DNA of 47,704 nucleotides from Zygnema cylindricum (taxonomy: Eukaryota; Streptophyta; Zygnematophyceae; Zygnematales; Zygnemataceae), in assembly GCA_037447655.1 (NCBI GenBank), contig JBBHKE010001895.1:126001-173704 (forward strand). Direction: 5' to 3'. Every line of letters begins with the position of its first letter. The stretch's first letter is position 1. Made by a program: the position numbers and the translations under genes. The notes beneath the pieces were generated by a model. The model worked only from the letters and a program-made list of their open reading frames with translations, ran no database searches and was not told the DNA's origin. Shown in pieces: positions 1 to 11,616 of the stretch.

Positions 1-545
1 CGTTTCTCTCCAAACCCAGATGGAGGTGGGCATCGAATTTGTCCAAACACTATGCCCCATAGATGCTTCTCAAATAGTTATCCCTCCATCATCATTTCCC
101 AATACAAATAGTGTGATCGATCAAATATGGGCACCCTACAGGGTGGGCCCATAACCTAAAATTATGTGGTTTCCATTGACCCACATAATCAGCACCCTAT
201 GTAAAGCCTCTAGGAAGATATTTGCCCTTCCACTTTCCCACTGAATAAGCGCCGTTCAAGAACAAAAATATTCTAACCACCCTCACCCCTGTAAAAACTA
301 GACTCCTTTAAGTCAAACGCAAAAAGAATCACTGAGTTTGCTCCCCTGAGCAGTAAGTTATGGCTGGTCAATGACAACCATTATTATTACAAGCTCTCTT
401 AAAGAGAGGTCCCTAAATATCACGAAGTCTTGGTCTACCTACTCACGACTACTTACTACTAAACCTTAGTCCAATAGGAACACTATATAGTACAAGAAGG
501 TACAATGGGCGATGTACTTATTGTACAACCATTGTACGACAAGGT
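1..545. other. Unassigned sequence left of the copia elements
   Basis: No coding pattern or RNA gene was recognised. It lies beyond the short gag-like start at 546-680, so it could be the decayed or replaced interior of the second copia-like element, but no gag or pol motif is visible. Confidence 0.3.
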
Positions 546-792
546 CTACATGGTGACACCTATCAAATCAGGAGCCATGGATCCTCCCATCTTCTCCGGT
601 ATCAAATAATTTGGCGCCACGTGTTGTTCTGAGACAACTGAGGGTACTGAAGATGAAAAAGAAGCAGCAGTAGTAGTCATTGTAGAACAAATCAAGAGAG
701 GAAGCTTCCTTAAATACCGAAGGCAAAACAACCACTTTGACAGACAATAACTTTCAACACAAGGACACAATAGTCCTACAAATCTACCACAG
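546..792 (-). pseudogene. Leader and gag start of a second copia-like element (fragment)
   Basis: The stretch directly outside the left LTR repeats the leader and gag start found inside the right LTR (5568-5730). Read on the minus strand, an ATG at 680 begins MTTTAASFSSSVPSVVS, which closely matches MTTAASSSSSVPAVVS at 5618. The frame then runs into unrelated residues and stops at 546 after 44 aa. An LTR followed outward by leader and gag start is what a neighbouring element sharing that LTR would leave. The rest of that element is not recognisable to the left. Confidence is good for the similarity and moderate for the interpretation. Confidence 0.6.
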
Positions 793-1413
793 TGTAGATA
801 TCATACAAAAGACATACACATAAAATTTCACACAATTCTGCTCACAAATCTGTGAGATATTCAAAGGTGAATTTTCATAAAACTAAGTGTACACTTTTTC
901 ATATCGTTTGTTCCTAATGACTCAAATTCACTAAGTCCTACTTCTATACAGTGAAATCACACTAAGCTGTACGGAGGCATTCCAGCCGTACATCTAACAT
1001 TCTAACACAACAAATACTGTGAGTATACCTGTGTACTAAAGGTATGTCATAAACTACATTCTCAAAACTAAACAACTAATTTGCTATAGACAAAATTATG
1101 TTCTATCCAAATATTTACACCGACGTTCAAACAATGTAAAGTGATAGTGATCTAGTGACGCCTCATCATCATTTGTTGGCGGCGGCTCTCAGCCGTCCGA
1201 AAAGAGGATTTTTGCACCGTAGATGTGACTTCACAAAGTCTCGTGGTCTTGCCGAACTTCCATACGTCCACGCAAGACATACTCACGCATTTTTCTTAAG
1301 TGACGACGCGTGTCCCAAGTGTGATTGAACCGTGAAGTCCCAACTTCATTTTCACACTAATTTCGCTAAGTATTGAACCAAACTCAACCAAAAATAATCT
1401 TAAGTCCTCAACA
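793..1413 (-). repeat. Left LTR (3' LTR of the minus-strand copia element)
   Basis: This 621 bp segment pairs along its length with 5731-6352. On the element's sense strand it begins TGTTGAGGAC and ends in TCTACA, close to the TGTTG...CAACA ends usual for copia LTRs. A purine-rich tract lies directly inside it. The two LTRs differ at many sites and by small indels, so the insertion is not recent. Confidence 0.8.
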
Positions 1414-1428
1414 ACTCTCTCTCCTTCA
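1414..1428 (-). other. Polypurine tract of the copia element
   Basis: On the minus strand a GAAGGAGAGAGAGT tract ends right at the LTR start (TGTTGAGG). This is the expected place for the plus-strand primer of an LTR retrotransposon and fixes the LTR boundary at 1413. Confidence 0.7.
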
Positions 1429-1475
1429 CAACTAAGGCATAGAAAGGACTAAAGCTTTGTATAAACAACACTCCC

Positions 1476-2114
1476 CTAAAGCTTTAGACCTTGCAAGTCA
1501 CTCAGTCCACATGCCTCTCTACAGAACTTTAATTTGGGTGCAGGCAAGGGTTTATTCATCATATCAGCCACCATTTGCTCATCCGGTAAAAAACTCAACT
1601 TCAAGACTTTTCCCATCACTTTTTCTCTTACAAAATGTAGCTTGATATCAATATGCTTACTCTTAAAGTGATGAATGGGGTTAGATGCAATAGCGATTGT
1701 TGCCTAATTGTCACACCACACTATCTGTGGTCCACATTGCATAAAGAGAAGCTTTTGGAGAAGAGACTTTAACCAAAGTAACTCCTTAACTGCCGAGCTA
1801 GCAGTCATGTACTTGGCCTCCATGGTAGAGTGAGCTGTTACCTTTTTAAGTTTGTTGCTCCAACAGCAAGTTCCACTTCCGATCTTCAAAATGTATCTAG
1901 TGGTGGATCGTCGGCTGGGCATATCTATGTAGCTTGCATCGCTCCATGTATGAATTTTGACTTCCCCTCCACCGAGAGAGAGTCTAAGATTTCGAGTTCC
2001 TGCAAGATAACGGAGAACTCTCTTTGTTGCCTTATAGTCCGACTTCCTTGGATTTTGCAAGCTTCGGCTCAAGGCTCCTAACGCTGCTGCGATGTCGGGA
2101 CGAGTACAATTCAT
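1476..2114 (-). pseudogene. copia pol: RNase H domain (broken)
   Basis: The minus-strand frame holds the copia RNase H region: TRPDIAAALGALSR (end of the reverse transcriptase module), then WSDASYID, TRYILKIGSGTCCWSNK and AEAKY-like MEAKYM. It stops at 1704 after QIVWCDN. After that stop the same frame continues with family-like text (SNPIHHFKSKHIDIKLHFVREK and DEQMVADMMNK-type residues) to the pol terminator at 1476-1478. The stop at 1704 is thus an in-frame nonsense mutation, not the natural end. Confidence 0.85.
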
Positions 2115-2148
2115 GAATTAAATGAGGCTTCCGACAATCTGCCTGTAA

Positions 2149-2982
2149 GTGATGGAGGACATAGAATCTGCCTCCACTGAATCTAAGAAATCATCAACCA
2201 AAACACCAACATCCGTTTCCGTGCCCTCCAATTTCTGTCTGAATTCCATAGGAGTAGCACTCCCCTTTGCCTTTGACATGCCAAACTTTTCAAACATGTT
2301 CTTTATTGCTTCCTTTCAGTTAAATAAATAATTTTCTGTTTCCTGTCTTTTTCAACTTGAATTCCTAGAATATACTTAGCCTCATCTAAGTCTTTCATTT
2401 CAAACCGGGAATTCAGAGCTGATTTAATTTTATTTATCTCATTGATGGATTTACTAATCAGGAGCAAATCATCTAAATAAACTGCCACATAAATCACTCC
2501 TTCATCACCTTGCATTACATAGACAGAGTGATCTACACTGATCCTAGTAAATCGAAGATTGGTTAAAAACTCATCTAATTTCAGGTTCCATTGCCTATGA
2601 GCCTGTTTCACACCATACAGGGACTTCAACAGTTTACAGACCAGATTTTCTTTCCTTTTTTATACATACATCTCTGGCTGCTTCATGTAAATTACTTCCT
2701 CCAAATCACCATGCAAGAAAGCCGTCTTAACATCCATCTGATGCAATTCCATATCCTCTATTGTAGCTAGAGATAGCAAAACTCTAAAAGTAGGAAAGCG
2801 AAACCACAAGAGAGAAGGTTTCTTCATAGTCAATTCCCTCCTTTTGGCTAAATCCCTTAGCAACCAGTCTAGCTTTATATCTCTCAATTGTATTATCAAA
2901 ATTCAATTTTAATTTTGAAGACCCACTTACAACCGATAGCTTTGCGGTTCGGTGGGAGCTCCACAAGTTCCCAAGTTTGGGC
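2149..2982 (-). pseudogene. copia pol: reverse transcriptase domain (frameshifted)
   Basis: Reverse transcriptase motifs are spread over several minus-strand frames: [20 protein letters not shown] (2784-2966), then MELHQMDVKTAFLHGDLEE (2660-2899), then KSLYGVKQAHRQWN and the catalytic VYLDDLLL box (2303-2629). Most copia elements have YVDD; here it is YLDD. Stops and frame changes separate the pieces. The order and spacing match the family, so this is one decayed domain, not several genes. Confidence 0.88.
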
Positions 2983-4460
2983 TTACATAATTGACTTTAT
3001 CTCTTCATTTACAGCCGAGATCCAATGATCCTTTTCAAGAATGGAAAAAGCTTCATGAATAGTAAGCGGCTCCCCTGTGCCTGCCGAAAAAGCATTCACA
3101 ACTCGGTCGCCTCGAAGGCGGCTGCTTTGTCTTCTTCCCCCGGGAAAATCTGACGCGGGAACTGTTAGTTCCCTAGATTGCCGCACAAGAAATGTATTAG
3201 TAGGAGCATCGACAGAAGGAGCACCTCCGGAAGGAGTATTAGACGGCCCAGAGGCATTTAGGAGAGAGGAGGAAGAAGTAGAAGAGGATGGAGTAAAAGG
3301 TTCCTGCTCAAGAATGATATACTCTTGTATTTTCTCATTCCTTTGAGCTGCATCCATGCTAAAAACGTCAACAAATTGACTTTCTTCTTTAATCTGAATA
3401 TTCCTAGCTGTTTCAAGGCATCCTCTCTGAGGACTATACACTCTATAACCTGCAGATTCATCATCATAGCCTAAAAAGACACCGGGTACAGATTTTGGAC
3501 TAAGCTTCCAATTAGGAAGATTATCCAAGATAAAACATTTGCTACCAAAAATTATAAAATGACTAACATTTGGCTTTTTGCCTGTCCAAACTTCATAAGG
3601 TGTCTTACCCCTAATAGCCCGGGTTTCCACTAAATTTCTGATGTAGGAAGCACAATGAAAAGCTTCCCCCCAAAACTTTGGATCCACACCTTTATCGGCC
3701 ATCATAGATCGAGCACATTTAGTCAAAGTCCGATTAAGTCTCTCAGCAACACCATATGTTCCGGTGTGTACGGAGCAGTAAATTCACAAGAGATGCCATT
3801 TTCTTTCAAAAAATCAGCAAAGGCATGAGATACATACTCTCCACCATTGTCCGTCCGCAAAGCAATAATAGATTTGCCGTGAAGTTTCTCCACCCAGATT
3901 TTGCAGTGCTTAAAGTGAGTGAAGACTTCTCTCTTCTCCTTCATGAAGTATATGCAACTATACCTGGAGTAATCGTCTATAAAGGTGACAAAGAAGCGGC
4001 TGCCACCCAGAGAGGGAACTTTAGAAGGGCCGAAAACATCAGAGTGAATAATACCAAGAACATCTGTGGCTCGGTGATGGAAACCTTGTGATATGGGAAG
4101 CTTGTGAAGCTTTTCGAGAGCACAACCATCACACACATGAGACTCTTGTTGACCAAGCTTGACTCCCTCTATCATGTCATGCTTTATCATCTTAGTAAGT
4201 CTCTCATGATGCACATGACCAAGTCTTTTATGCCACAAAACATTATCACATAGGACACTGGAGTACGCAAAATCAATTTTATAAGCCAGGTCCATGCGGT
4301 ACAAAAGGTTTCGGCCTCTAGTTCCTACTAGAGCTACTCTTCCATTCTTGCTCACTATTTTGTTGCCATTTTTCTGGAGAACCTCAAAGCCTTTGCTTTC
4401 AGCTACAGACGTAGAAAACATATTTTTCTTGAACTTTGGAACATACAAGACATCATACAA
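2983..4460 (-). pseudogene. copia pol: GAG-pre-integrase and integrase (one frameshift)
   Basis: From 4460 the minus strand reads the pre-integrase zinc motif (WHKRLGHVHH ... HVCDGCALEK), then the integrase core with the first Asp in IHSDVFGP and the second in RTDNGGEY. The expected Glu lies in the following KENGIS block. Near 3750-3765 the expected TPEQNGVAERLNRT text is reached only by changing frame, so one base has been lost. The second part (2983-3726) carries CARSMMADKGVDPKFWGEA, KTPYEVWTGKKP and the VFLGYDDES block, then stops at 2983 before the reverse transcriptase. Confidence 0.88.
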
Positions 4461-4466
4461 AGTTCT

Positions 4467-5036
4467 CTAAACAACCTTTCCATCTATCACACAATCCAGA
4501 TCTATGTTTTCTTTGGCATTTGATTCAACGGCATAGCCACAAGCATAAAAGATCTGACGTAAAGGAATAGAAGACATCTCCTTAAACCAAGACTTGTTCC
4601 AGCACATGTGTGAAGAGTTGCCGGAATCCATTATCCATCCGAGGTCCTTTTCTCCTTCCATCATGTCGAGTTTGGCGAGAGCAAAGAACTCTTTGTCATC
4701 AGTTTTTGGAAAACTGATCACATCAGGTGTCGTTTCCTCGGTCTTTTTCTTCTCCAATTCCGTATCCTCCGCTGAAAATGCAACAATTTTATTCGGAGGT
4801 TTTTGGGAAATGGGAGGTCCGCGGTGTCTCCATCCTTTCCGAAAGGTACCTGTTTCAAGAGCTTTTATATACAAAGGACAAGTTATGAAGGAGTGACCAT
4901 CAGTATAGCAATAAACACATTTCTCAAACTGAGGATTAAACTGATTCCCTTGATATCTATTTTCCCTCTGAAACTGAGCCGTAAATGCTACAGCTGGTTT
5001 TCCAAATCCTAAAACTGTCTGAGTAGCCTCTTCTGC
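4467..5036 (-). pseudogene. copia gag-pol: CCHC zinc knuckle and protease
   Basis: The minus strand reads CVYCYTDGHSFITC, a C-x2-C-x4-H-x4-C nucleic-acid knuckle, at about 4870-4920. An Asp protease signature follows as WIMDSGNSSHMC; copia proteases usually have DSGAS or DSGCS, so DSGN is a departure. The segment shares the frame of the gag piece upstream and of the integrase downstream, separated from them by in-frame stops at 5037 and 4467. Confidence 0.83.
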
Positions 5037-5618
5037 CTAGATAAACTCTATAGCTGTTTCCAAATTCCAAAGAGGTTTAGACAAATTTTTCATTTCATCT
5101 GAGGCTCCTTTATATTGATTAGGAAGCCCCTTTAGGAGAATCATGGCCTGGTGATAAGGGGAGAAAGTCCCCCCAGAACATGCATTTTCTGACAATAACA
5201 TTCGAAAACGATTAGTGTATTCCACCATGCTACCACCTGTGTACTTATACTCATAGATCTGACTAGCAGATATAATCTCATGCTGGTCACTAGCTTTAAC
5301 ATAAGAAGATTTCAATGCATCCCACAATTCTGATGCCTTTGTAACATTAATATATGTCATATGCAATTCTTTTGATATCATAAGCTTTACTAAATGCAAA
5401 GCCTGGTCATTTTTCTGATCAAAGCTGGCATCACATTTTGCCAGTGATCCATTTAACACATCAATAAGTTTCACTTGCTTGAAGTAAGACTTAACCAAAT
5501 CTGCCCAATACAGATATTCACGTCCATCAAAGACCGGAATTCGTGAAGGCTGGCCCGTGACCTGTTGTTATGAGACAACTGCAGGCACTGAAGATGAAGA
5601 AGATGCAGCAGTCGTCAT
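5037..5618 (-). pseudogene. copia gag (two in-frame stops)
   Basis: An ATG at 5618 begins the gag frame (MTTAASSSSSVPAVVS) and meets TAA at 5568-5570. The frame continues through SRIPVFDGREYLYWADLVK into a typical copia capsid region: ISKELHMTYINVTKASELWD, VEYTNRFRMLL, ILLKGLPNQYKG. A TAG ends it at 5037. The capsid function is lost in this copy. Confidence 0.85.
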
Positions 5619-5730
5619 CGTAGAACAAAACAAAAGAGGAAGCTTCCACAAATACCGATGGCTGAACAGCAACTGTGACAGACTATAACTTTCAGAAAAA
5701 TGATCCAATTGTCTTGAAAATGTACCACAG

Positions 5731-6352
5731 TGTTGATAGCATTCAAAGAAACACACACACAAAATTTCAATGAATTCCGCTTACCGATCTGTGTGATATG
5801 CAGAAATGAAATTACATAAAACTGAGTGTACAGTTTTCATATCATTTGTTCCTAATGAATCAAATTCACTAAGTCCTACTTCTATACACCCAAACTACAC
5901 TAAGCTGTACGGAGGCATTCCAGCCGTACATATAACATTCTAACACAAAAAATAGTATGAGTAAACGTGTGTACTGAAGGTATGTCATAAACCACATTCT
6001 CAACACTAAACAACTAATTCACTACAAACAAAATTATATTCTACCAAATATTTACATCGAAGTTCAGACAACGTAAAGTGATAGTGATCTACTCACCCCT
6101 CGTCAGTATTTGTTTTGGGGCGGCAGTCAGCCGTCAGACTAGAGGATTTGGCACCGTAGAACTGACTTCACGAAGTCCCGTGGTCTTGCGGAATTTCCGT
6201 ACGTCCACGGAGGACATACTCATGCATTTCTCTCAAGTGACGACGCGTGTCCCAAGTGTGAATGAACCGTGAACTCCCAACTTCACTCTCACACTAATTT
6301 TGGTATCTACTGAACCGAACTCAACCAAAAATAGCTTAAATCCCGAATATCA
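5731..6352 (-). repeat. Right LTR (5' LTR of the minus-strand copia element)
   Basis: A 622 bp partner of 793-1413, in the same orientation. The plus-strand left edge is TGTTGATAGC, so the sense strand ends in TATCAACA. The outer edge reads GAATATCA, so the sense strand starts TGATATTCGG. Similarity to the left copy continues inward past the LTR edge into the leader and gag start. Confidence 0.8.
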
Positions 6353-7091
6353 TCGAGTATCCCAAGAAAGATTGCGAAGAAAAAGAGAGAAAAGAAAGAT
6401 ACAAATATCATGAACTTCTTATACATAACAAATCCACTCGTCGAAAACATTTCCAATTACTTTAGTGCTCAAGAGGAACACTTAGTGCTATTTTGTCGTT
6501 TATGACATTTTTAAGCGGCTCTCTCATGTGGTTTCTTATCTAGCACAAAAGAAAATGTTTATTTATATGTCTATATAATTATATAAATATATGTATATAT
6601 TTATTTTTTGGATCTTAGTGCCGCCCTGGACCTACAACAAGATCGAAGACGTTAAGCCGCGCGCCGTCTCGCGCTCTATTTTAATTGAGGAATTAATACA
6701 AGTTCTCACACGTGCGGCCACACGTCATCAACTGCTTATTAACTGCCGTTCTAGACTTCTAGCTGTATGCCCATGCTCGTGTGGCGAGTGCGAAAGCGTT
6801 TTATAATTTGTTGCTCAAGTGATAATTACACTAAAAATTGAGTGGACTATTTCAGTGTAATACCGGAGTTTGAAAAGTATCGGATATGAAATGTGTGAAG
6901 TGGATCGAAAAGAGGAAGACGCCAAAATTGAAGTACTGTACATTCTAAGTTTTAAGATAATGTAGATTGTACTATGGTTTTGACCATAGTTCAAAAGTAG
7001 GTGAAAGTCGCCTATATAATATGCCTATTGTACGCAAAAAATAGAATATACCCTTAAGACCCATATTAAATTGGCCGCAAAATGAAATAAA

Positions 7092-7195
7092 ATAGTAACA
7101 GGGTTGAGATGTACATCGTTCGATAGAGAATTAAACGTCATGTCTAAATTTTGAAAAGCATTCAGACAAAAAAAAAAATTTGTGAGTTTTGAGGT
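7092..7195 (+). repeat. Dispersed repeat, inverted relative to 27832-27925
   Basis: The reverse complement of 27832-27925 matches this segment along its length, for example GTAACAGGGTTGAG, AATTAAACGTC and TCTAAATTTTGAAAAGCATT, with an A-rich run in both. The copies are 20 kb apart in opposite orientation. No TIR was defined; it is probably a shared piece of a larger unrecognised element. Confidence 0.75.
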
Positions 7196-7647
7196 TGAGC
7201 GTCGCGATAATAGATAGGCTTGTTAAAGGCGCTACAAAAGAAAAAAAAATCTTTCATGCAAGAGAACAAACCACATGATGCAGCCACCTAAAGAAAGTAA
7301 AAAACGACAAAATAGCCAAGTGGTCTTATTGAGCACTAAATTAATTGGAAATCTTAAGAACGCGTGGATTTATTTTTTACAAGAGGTTCCGTGATTTTTG
7401 TATCTTTCTTTTTCTCTTTTTTTATTTGCAATCTTTTTGAGATACTCTATGGTATTCTATGCATGTTCTATGATGCGAATGGGACACAGGTTATATCGAC
7501 TACACTGTACACCCATTTTAACGTTAATAAATTAGAGTATTTTTTTTTGTTGGCGAAAGGCCTTGAATCTAAATTAGAGTTAATAACACTGATTGTTTCA
7601 TTACACTAAATATTTTTGAACGGTAATAACAATTCACAGTGTATTCT

Positions 7648-7835
7648 AGTGGAACGTATCTACAAAACCTTCAATATTTTTCTTTTTTTTGCTGTACCCG
7701 AATCTGTTTTTTTTTTTTTCTACCTCGCAGAATCTTGGCGGCCCCCAAAATTTAGCACCCGAATCCGTTCCATATCCGAAGCGGCCGGCCGGGTATGGAT
7801 CGGGTACGGATTCGGGTACCCGAATGCGACCTCTC
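7648..7835 (+). repeat. GTGGAACGT / CCCGAATCCGTTCC module, copy 1
   Basis: Starts at TAGTGGAACGTATCTAC, passes GGCCCCCAAAATTT and CCGAATCCGTTCCA, and ends with GGATTCGGGTACCC and GCGACCTCT. The same order occurs at 15830-16035. In both places the module begins just to the right of a CACCG-type TIR end, so the two copies share an older structure. Confidence 0.7.
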
Positions 7836-8117
7836 AAACTCATAGTTGATTTTTTTCCGAAAACTACGTAGTAATCGCTTGTTTCATATATATTGCAAAT
7901 TTCGTACTTTTGTTGTACGGACTGTACGAAAATGTACCAAAAGCGTGACCCTAGAAAATCCTTCAAAAATCTATAAAAAGGTACGGAAGACATACGATAT
8001 CAGTACGAAAAATCTAAGACACTTGTCCTGAATTATAATGAACATTCAAGAATGTACCCTAATATGAGTAAAATCCCTAAAATCCCGCATAAGTAACCCT
8101 AAAATGCACGAAAATTA

Positions 8118-9772
8118 GTGTTGGGTATCGAGGACCATTTGCGGGCATTCGATATATATCAAATTCCAGTACCCGATAATCGATACATTTCTTCGATATA
8201 TCGAAAAGGAAAATATCGCGATATATTGCCGATATATCGTATTGCCGATATATTGAGGCTTTTTAAAAGAAAAATAAAGCTCTTCTTGCTACTGCTGCTA
8301 GTACTACAGTGTTAATCGTTACTAGTGTAAAAAAAAAAATTAGCGTAAACGCTAATTTAGTATTAATAACACTAATTTGTGATTTTGTGTTCAAAAAAAT
8401 AATACATTAACATTGATTTGGCACTAAACGCCAATTTGTGTGTCGGCTTTGTAGGTTGTACGCTGAGCTTTTATTGATACTATTTCAAGTTCAGGTGTAT
8501 TATCCTGACAGCTTTTGACGAAATACGTAGTTATAAGGTTTGGAAATCCTACGAAACATGTAAATTAGAGTAAAATTAACGCTATTTTATGCTATATATT
8601 TCGTAATGTTCCGCTTTTTCCAACGGCTAATTGGTACTGAAATTTAATTTACAAGCGAAGCGCTTTTAATGTTGTAAAACTTGAGATGTCACGGCGACGC
8701 AATGTACGTAAACGAGCTTCTTGTATATCATAATAGTTTCGACGAACGTAATATAAAATGGTTAACACTAAATAAATAGTTTCCATATTAGCGTTAATTT
8801 TATTATATTGTTAATAACACAAACTTTTGGTTTTGGCCCGAAAAAAGCTGCGTCAAAATTAGTGTTATTAACACTAATAACGATTAGCGGTGTAGTGCTG
8901 CTTTTGCTAGTACTAGTGCTACAGAATTAGTACTTTTTCATCGGTTACATTTTGCGGCGTCTACCTTTTAGTCACGGAACGAAAATCATGTCGTACGTGT
9001 CGTATCGGACAATTTGTCCTTTAAGCTTAAATAATATATTAGGGTGAATTTTCATTAGAGGAAAAGTGGGGTTGTTTACTGGACGCCGTACGATTTTGTA
9101 CAAATTCGTACCAATTTTTTTTTTTATTCAGACGAAACATGACGAAACATGTTAACTGGATGGCTCCAATATTATAGGCGTAAGTATTGACCGTAGGATG
9201 TTTCACATTTTTAGATTCGCGAAGCAATCGTGCACATCGTCCTGTTTGAAGAGACTCTCCTCGGCGAGGAGAGTTTCTTCACACTGGTCGCGTACCATTG
9301 GTACACTTGAAAAGATAAAGGATTGAAAAAAATATCCAGCACGAACAAGCGATGAGAAACGAACACGTCGTACACGCCATGTGCCTTCTGCCATGGTGTA
9401 TGCAGGTCGACCGAAATATCCTCGCACGCTCCTTCTGACATACATCCACTGACCTTCAAAGTTTGTGGCGCCTTTTTGCGATTCCGTTTCGAACTTTTGA
9501 TTTTCAATTTCAAAATTAAAATTTTGTCGCAAAAATTTTTGTACGAATCATTAACTAGCTCCGCTCGTACAAATATTACGTACAGATTTTCAGTTTGAAG
9601 AATATTTTAGATTTTAAGAATCTAAAAACTACACCGTGAATCGTTATTAGCCTTATGTACGCTATATCGGCACCCCAAAATTTTGACATTGATACCTTAA
9701 ATATAATTGCTCGATATTCAATATATCGAGTATCGAAATTATCGCGATATGAATTTACCCGATACCCAACAC
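8118..9772. mobile_element. TA-flanked GTGTTGGGTATCG element, copy A (long)
   Basis: Terminal inverted repeats GTGTTGGGTATCG (left) and CGATACCCAACAC (right) are flanked by TA on both sides, as in Tc1/mariner-type insertion. Next to the left end is a block of nested palindromes (TCGATATATCG, CGCGATATAT), mirrored in the last 70 bp. At 1655 bp this is one of two long forms. It contains a nested CACCG-type element (8304-8895), a block shared with copy D (8928-9020 against 19160-19250) and a GGGTGAATTT module resembling 25858-26450. No transposase was recognised. Confidence 0.8.
8306..8893. mobile_element. CACCG-type TIR element nested in copy A
   Basis: The left end (CAGTGTTAATCGTTACTAG) and the reverse complement of the right end (CACCGCTAATCGTTATTAG) are clearly related, each next to TA. 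About 590 bp. The interior repeats short words such as TTAGTGTTATTAACACTAAT and has no open frame of note, as in a MITE. Confidence 0.65.
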
Positions 9773-10138
9773 TAACGGAAATGTTCGGAAATGCCCAATA
9801 AATGTACGGAAAATGTAACGCAGCTGTCCTTAATAAAACGGAAATGTACGGCAGCCTACTATAAAAATATAAAATTAAAAACCGTAGAAGATACGAGAAA
9901 ATAAGGACACTGAGAGTAAATGTACAAAAATATGTAAAACAGTTGAAATTAAAAATACGGAATGTACGAAAATGTACCCTAAAAACCCTAAAATCTCCTA
10001 AAACGCTTAAATAACCCTAAAATGAACTGTCATATACGGACGGTGTACGTTGGTGTACGGTAAATGTACGAATGCGAAGAAAGGTATCAGTTTTATATAT
10101 TTCAAAATAGATTGATGCGCACTGTACGTAGCAATCGT
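9773..10138. other. Gap between TIR elements
   Basis: AT-rich sequence with many AATGTACGGAAATG-like words. No gene or TIR end was recognised. Confidence 0.5.
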
Positions 10139-10140
10139 TA

Positions 10141-10724
10141 CACCGTCGATCGTATTTAGCGTGTTGAACACTAATTCGGCGCCCCTAAATTTTGAGGGTT
10201 TTACCTAAAATAGGGTAACGATACTAATTTTTCCTGTACGCTTATTACGAGATGAACAATTAGTGTGCACCATTTTAATTTATGTATATTTTTATTAGTG
10301 TGGAGTACGGAACGTGTCGGTTCGTATAAAAATGTACTTTTGAATTATACAAGTACAGATATTTTTAAAAATATCTTCTATCACACGAAAAACTGCCCTG
10401 TGAATTAAAATATTTCGTACCTGGACCTGTTTTAGTGTACATTTATTTGTCGTGTATTGCCTACACCCCCTAAAAAACCGAAATTAGAGTTAGGAATTAA
10501 TTAGAGTTAAAGTATGCGACAGTGTACGAATTGTCAGAATTTGTACTTTTACCTATATTACTGTGAATATCCTCTCGACAAATCAGCTGTACCCATATTG
10601 GCGTTCGTTGAAAAATTAGTGTATAACTTTTTTTTCAAAAAAATTCTAAGTCAAAATTAGTGTACATGACACTAAATTATTCTACACACTAATAATTTCT
10701 ACACGCTAAATACGATCGACGGTG
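10141..10724. mobile_element. CACCG-type TIR element with near-perfect ends
   Basis: The left end at 10141 (CACCGTCGATCGTATTTAG) is the exact reverse complement of the right end at 10724. Identity runs 25 bp when the flanking TA on each side is included. The element is about 585 bp, flanked by TA, and has no transposase. It is the youngest-looking member of this group by TIR identity. Confidence 0.82.
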
Positions 10725-10726
10725 TA

Positions 10727-11100
10727 GTTTACTCCGTGCGTTTTATACGCATAGGACATCTATGCTGAAGCTCACTATCGTACCTTCTTTTCAGTCTGTA
10801 CGATGTTTACATTTCGTGCATTCCGAAAAGTTTCATTCAACTCGAAAGCTGTATTTCCACTTTTTATAACACGCCGGTCGATTTTTGGCCCTTGTCGCAA
10901 TATCGGCATTTATCGGCTCAATCTTCCCGATATGACGATCTACCAAAATTCCAAAATACCAAAATCATGGCGGACCAATCTAATTAATTAAAGTATAAAA
11001 AAGTAAGCTTTCTCTCGCTGGTATGATGATGGCCGATTTTGGCTCTCTGTGTCCATTTTCGACTTTAACCTAATTTCGAGCTTAGGTTATGTCTCACTAT

Positions 11101-11158
<58 letters not shown>

Positions 11159-11616
11159 TTAAGGGAGTTGGGCAGTATGTATCCCTTTTCTAATGATCAA
11201 TTGAAAACATCTCAAATCATCAAATAATCGTTGTGACTCGATTTTTGAAGTAATATAATATGATATTTTCTTTTTAGGTTTGTTATGATGATGAAGGTCG
11301 GGTGTAGTGAATTTAACAAGCATCGTTTTTAGTTTTAGAATCCGACCTTCATAGAAGGTTCTACTCTAAGTGCACTGAGAGATACACCAATAGAAAATAT
11401 TTAAAAAATCCTCTATATTAATGTAAAATACGTAAAATACAAATTAAAGTGTGGTAAACAGTCGAATCCGTAAAATAAGTTAAATACGTGAAATGAATTA
11501 ATTCCGTTGAATCTACAAATCAGTTAATTCGGTTGAATTAACTAATTCTGCTAAATCGGTTAAATTCGTTAAAACCATAGTGGCAGCTCTGAAGGGTGCA
11601 GAAGAGCCCTCATTAT
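10727..11616. other. Gene-free stretch with a TA microsatellite
   Basis: No gene was recognised. A pure (TA)n run of about 50 bp lies at 11103-11153. The 11500-11575 stretch repeats the word GTTAAATTCGTT in variants (TTAATTCGGTTGAA, TTCGTTAAAACC). Confidence 0.6.
11103..11153. repeat. (TA)n microsatellite
   Basis: An uninterrupted alternating TA tract of about 25 units. Confidence 0.97.

Larger units (their letters stand above)
793..6352 (-). mobile_element. Ty1/copia LTR retrotransposon, decayed
   Basis: A 5.56 kb element in copia order on the minus strand: LTR, gag, CCHC knuckle, protease, integrase, reverse transcriptase, RNase H, polypurine tract, LTR. Integrase before reverse transcriptase places it in Ty1/copia. 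The reading frame is interrupted by in-frame stops at about 5568, 5037, 4467 and 2983, by a one-base loss near 3750-3765, and by further shifts in the reverse transcriptase around 2780-2880. It therefore cannot move by itself. No clear initiator-Met primer-binding site was found next to the right LTR. No matching target-site duplication is visible, which fits the left LTR being joined to another element. Confidence 0.93.
6353..8117. other. Gene-free repeat-rich stretch
   Basis: No credible gene. It holds one arm of a dispersed inverted repeat (7092-7195), a right end of a CACCG-type TIR element near 7621-7642, and a module (7648-7835) repeated at 15830-16035. Homopolymer runs of A or T are common. 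Confidence 0.6.
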
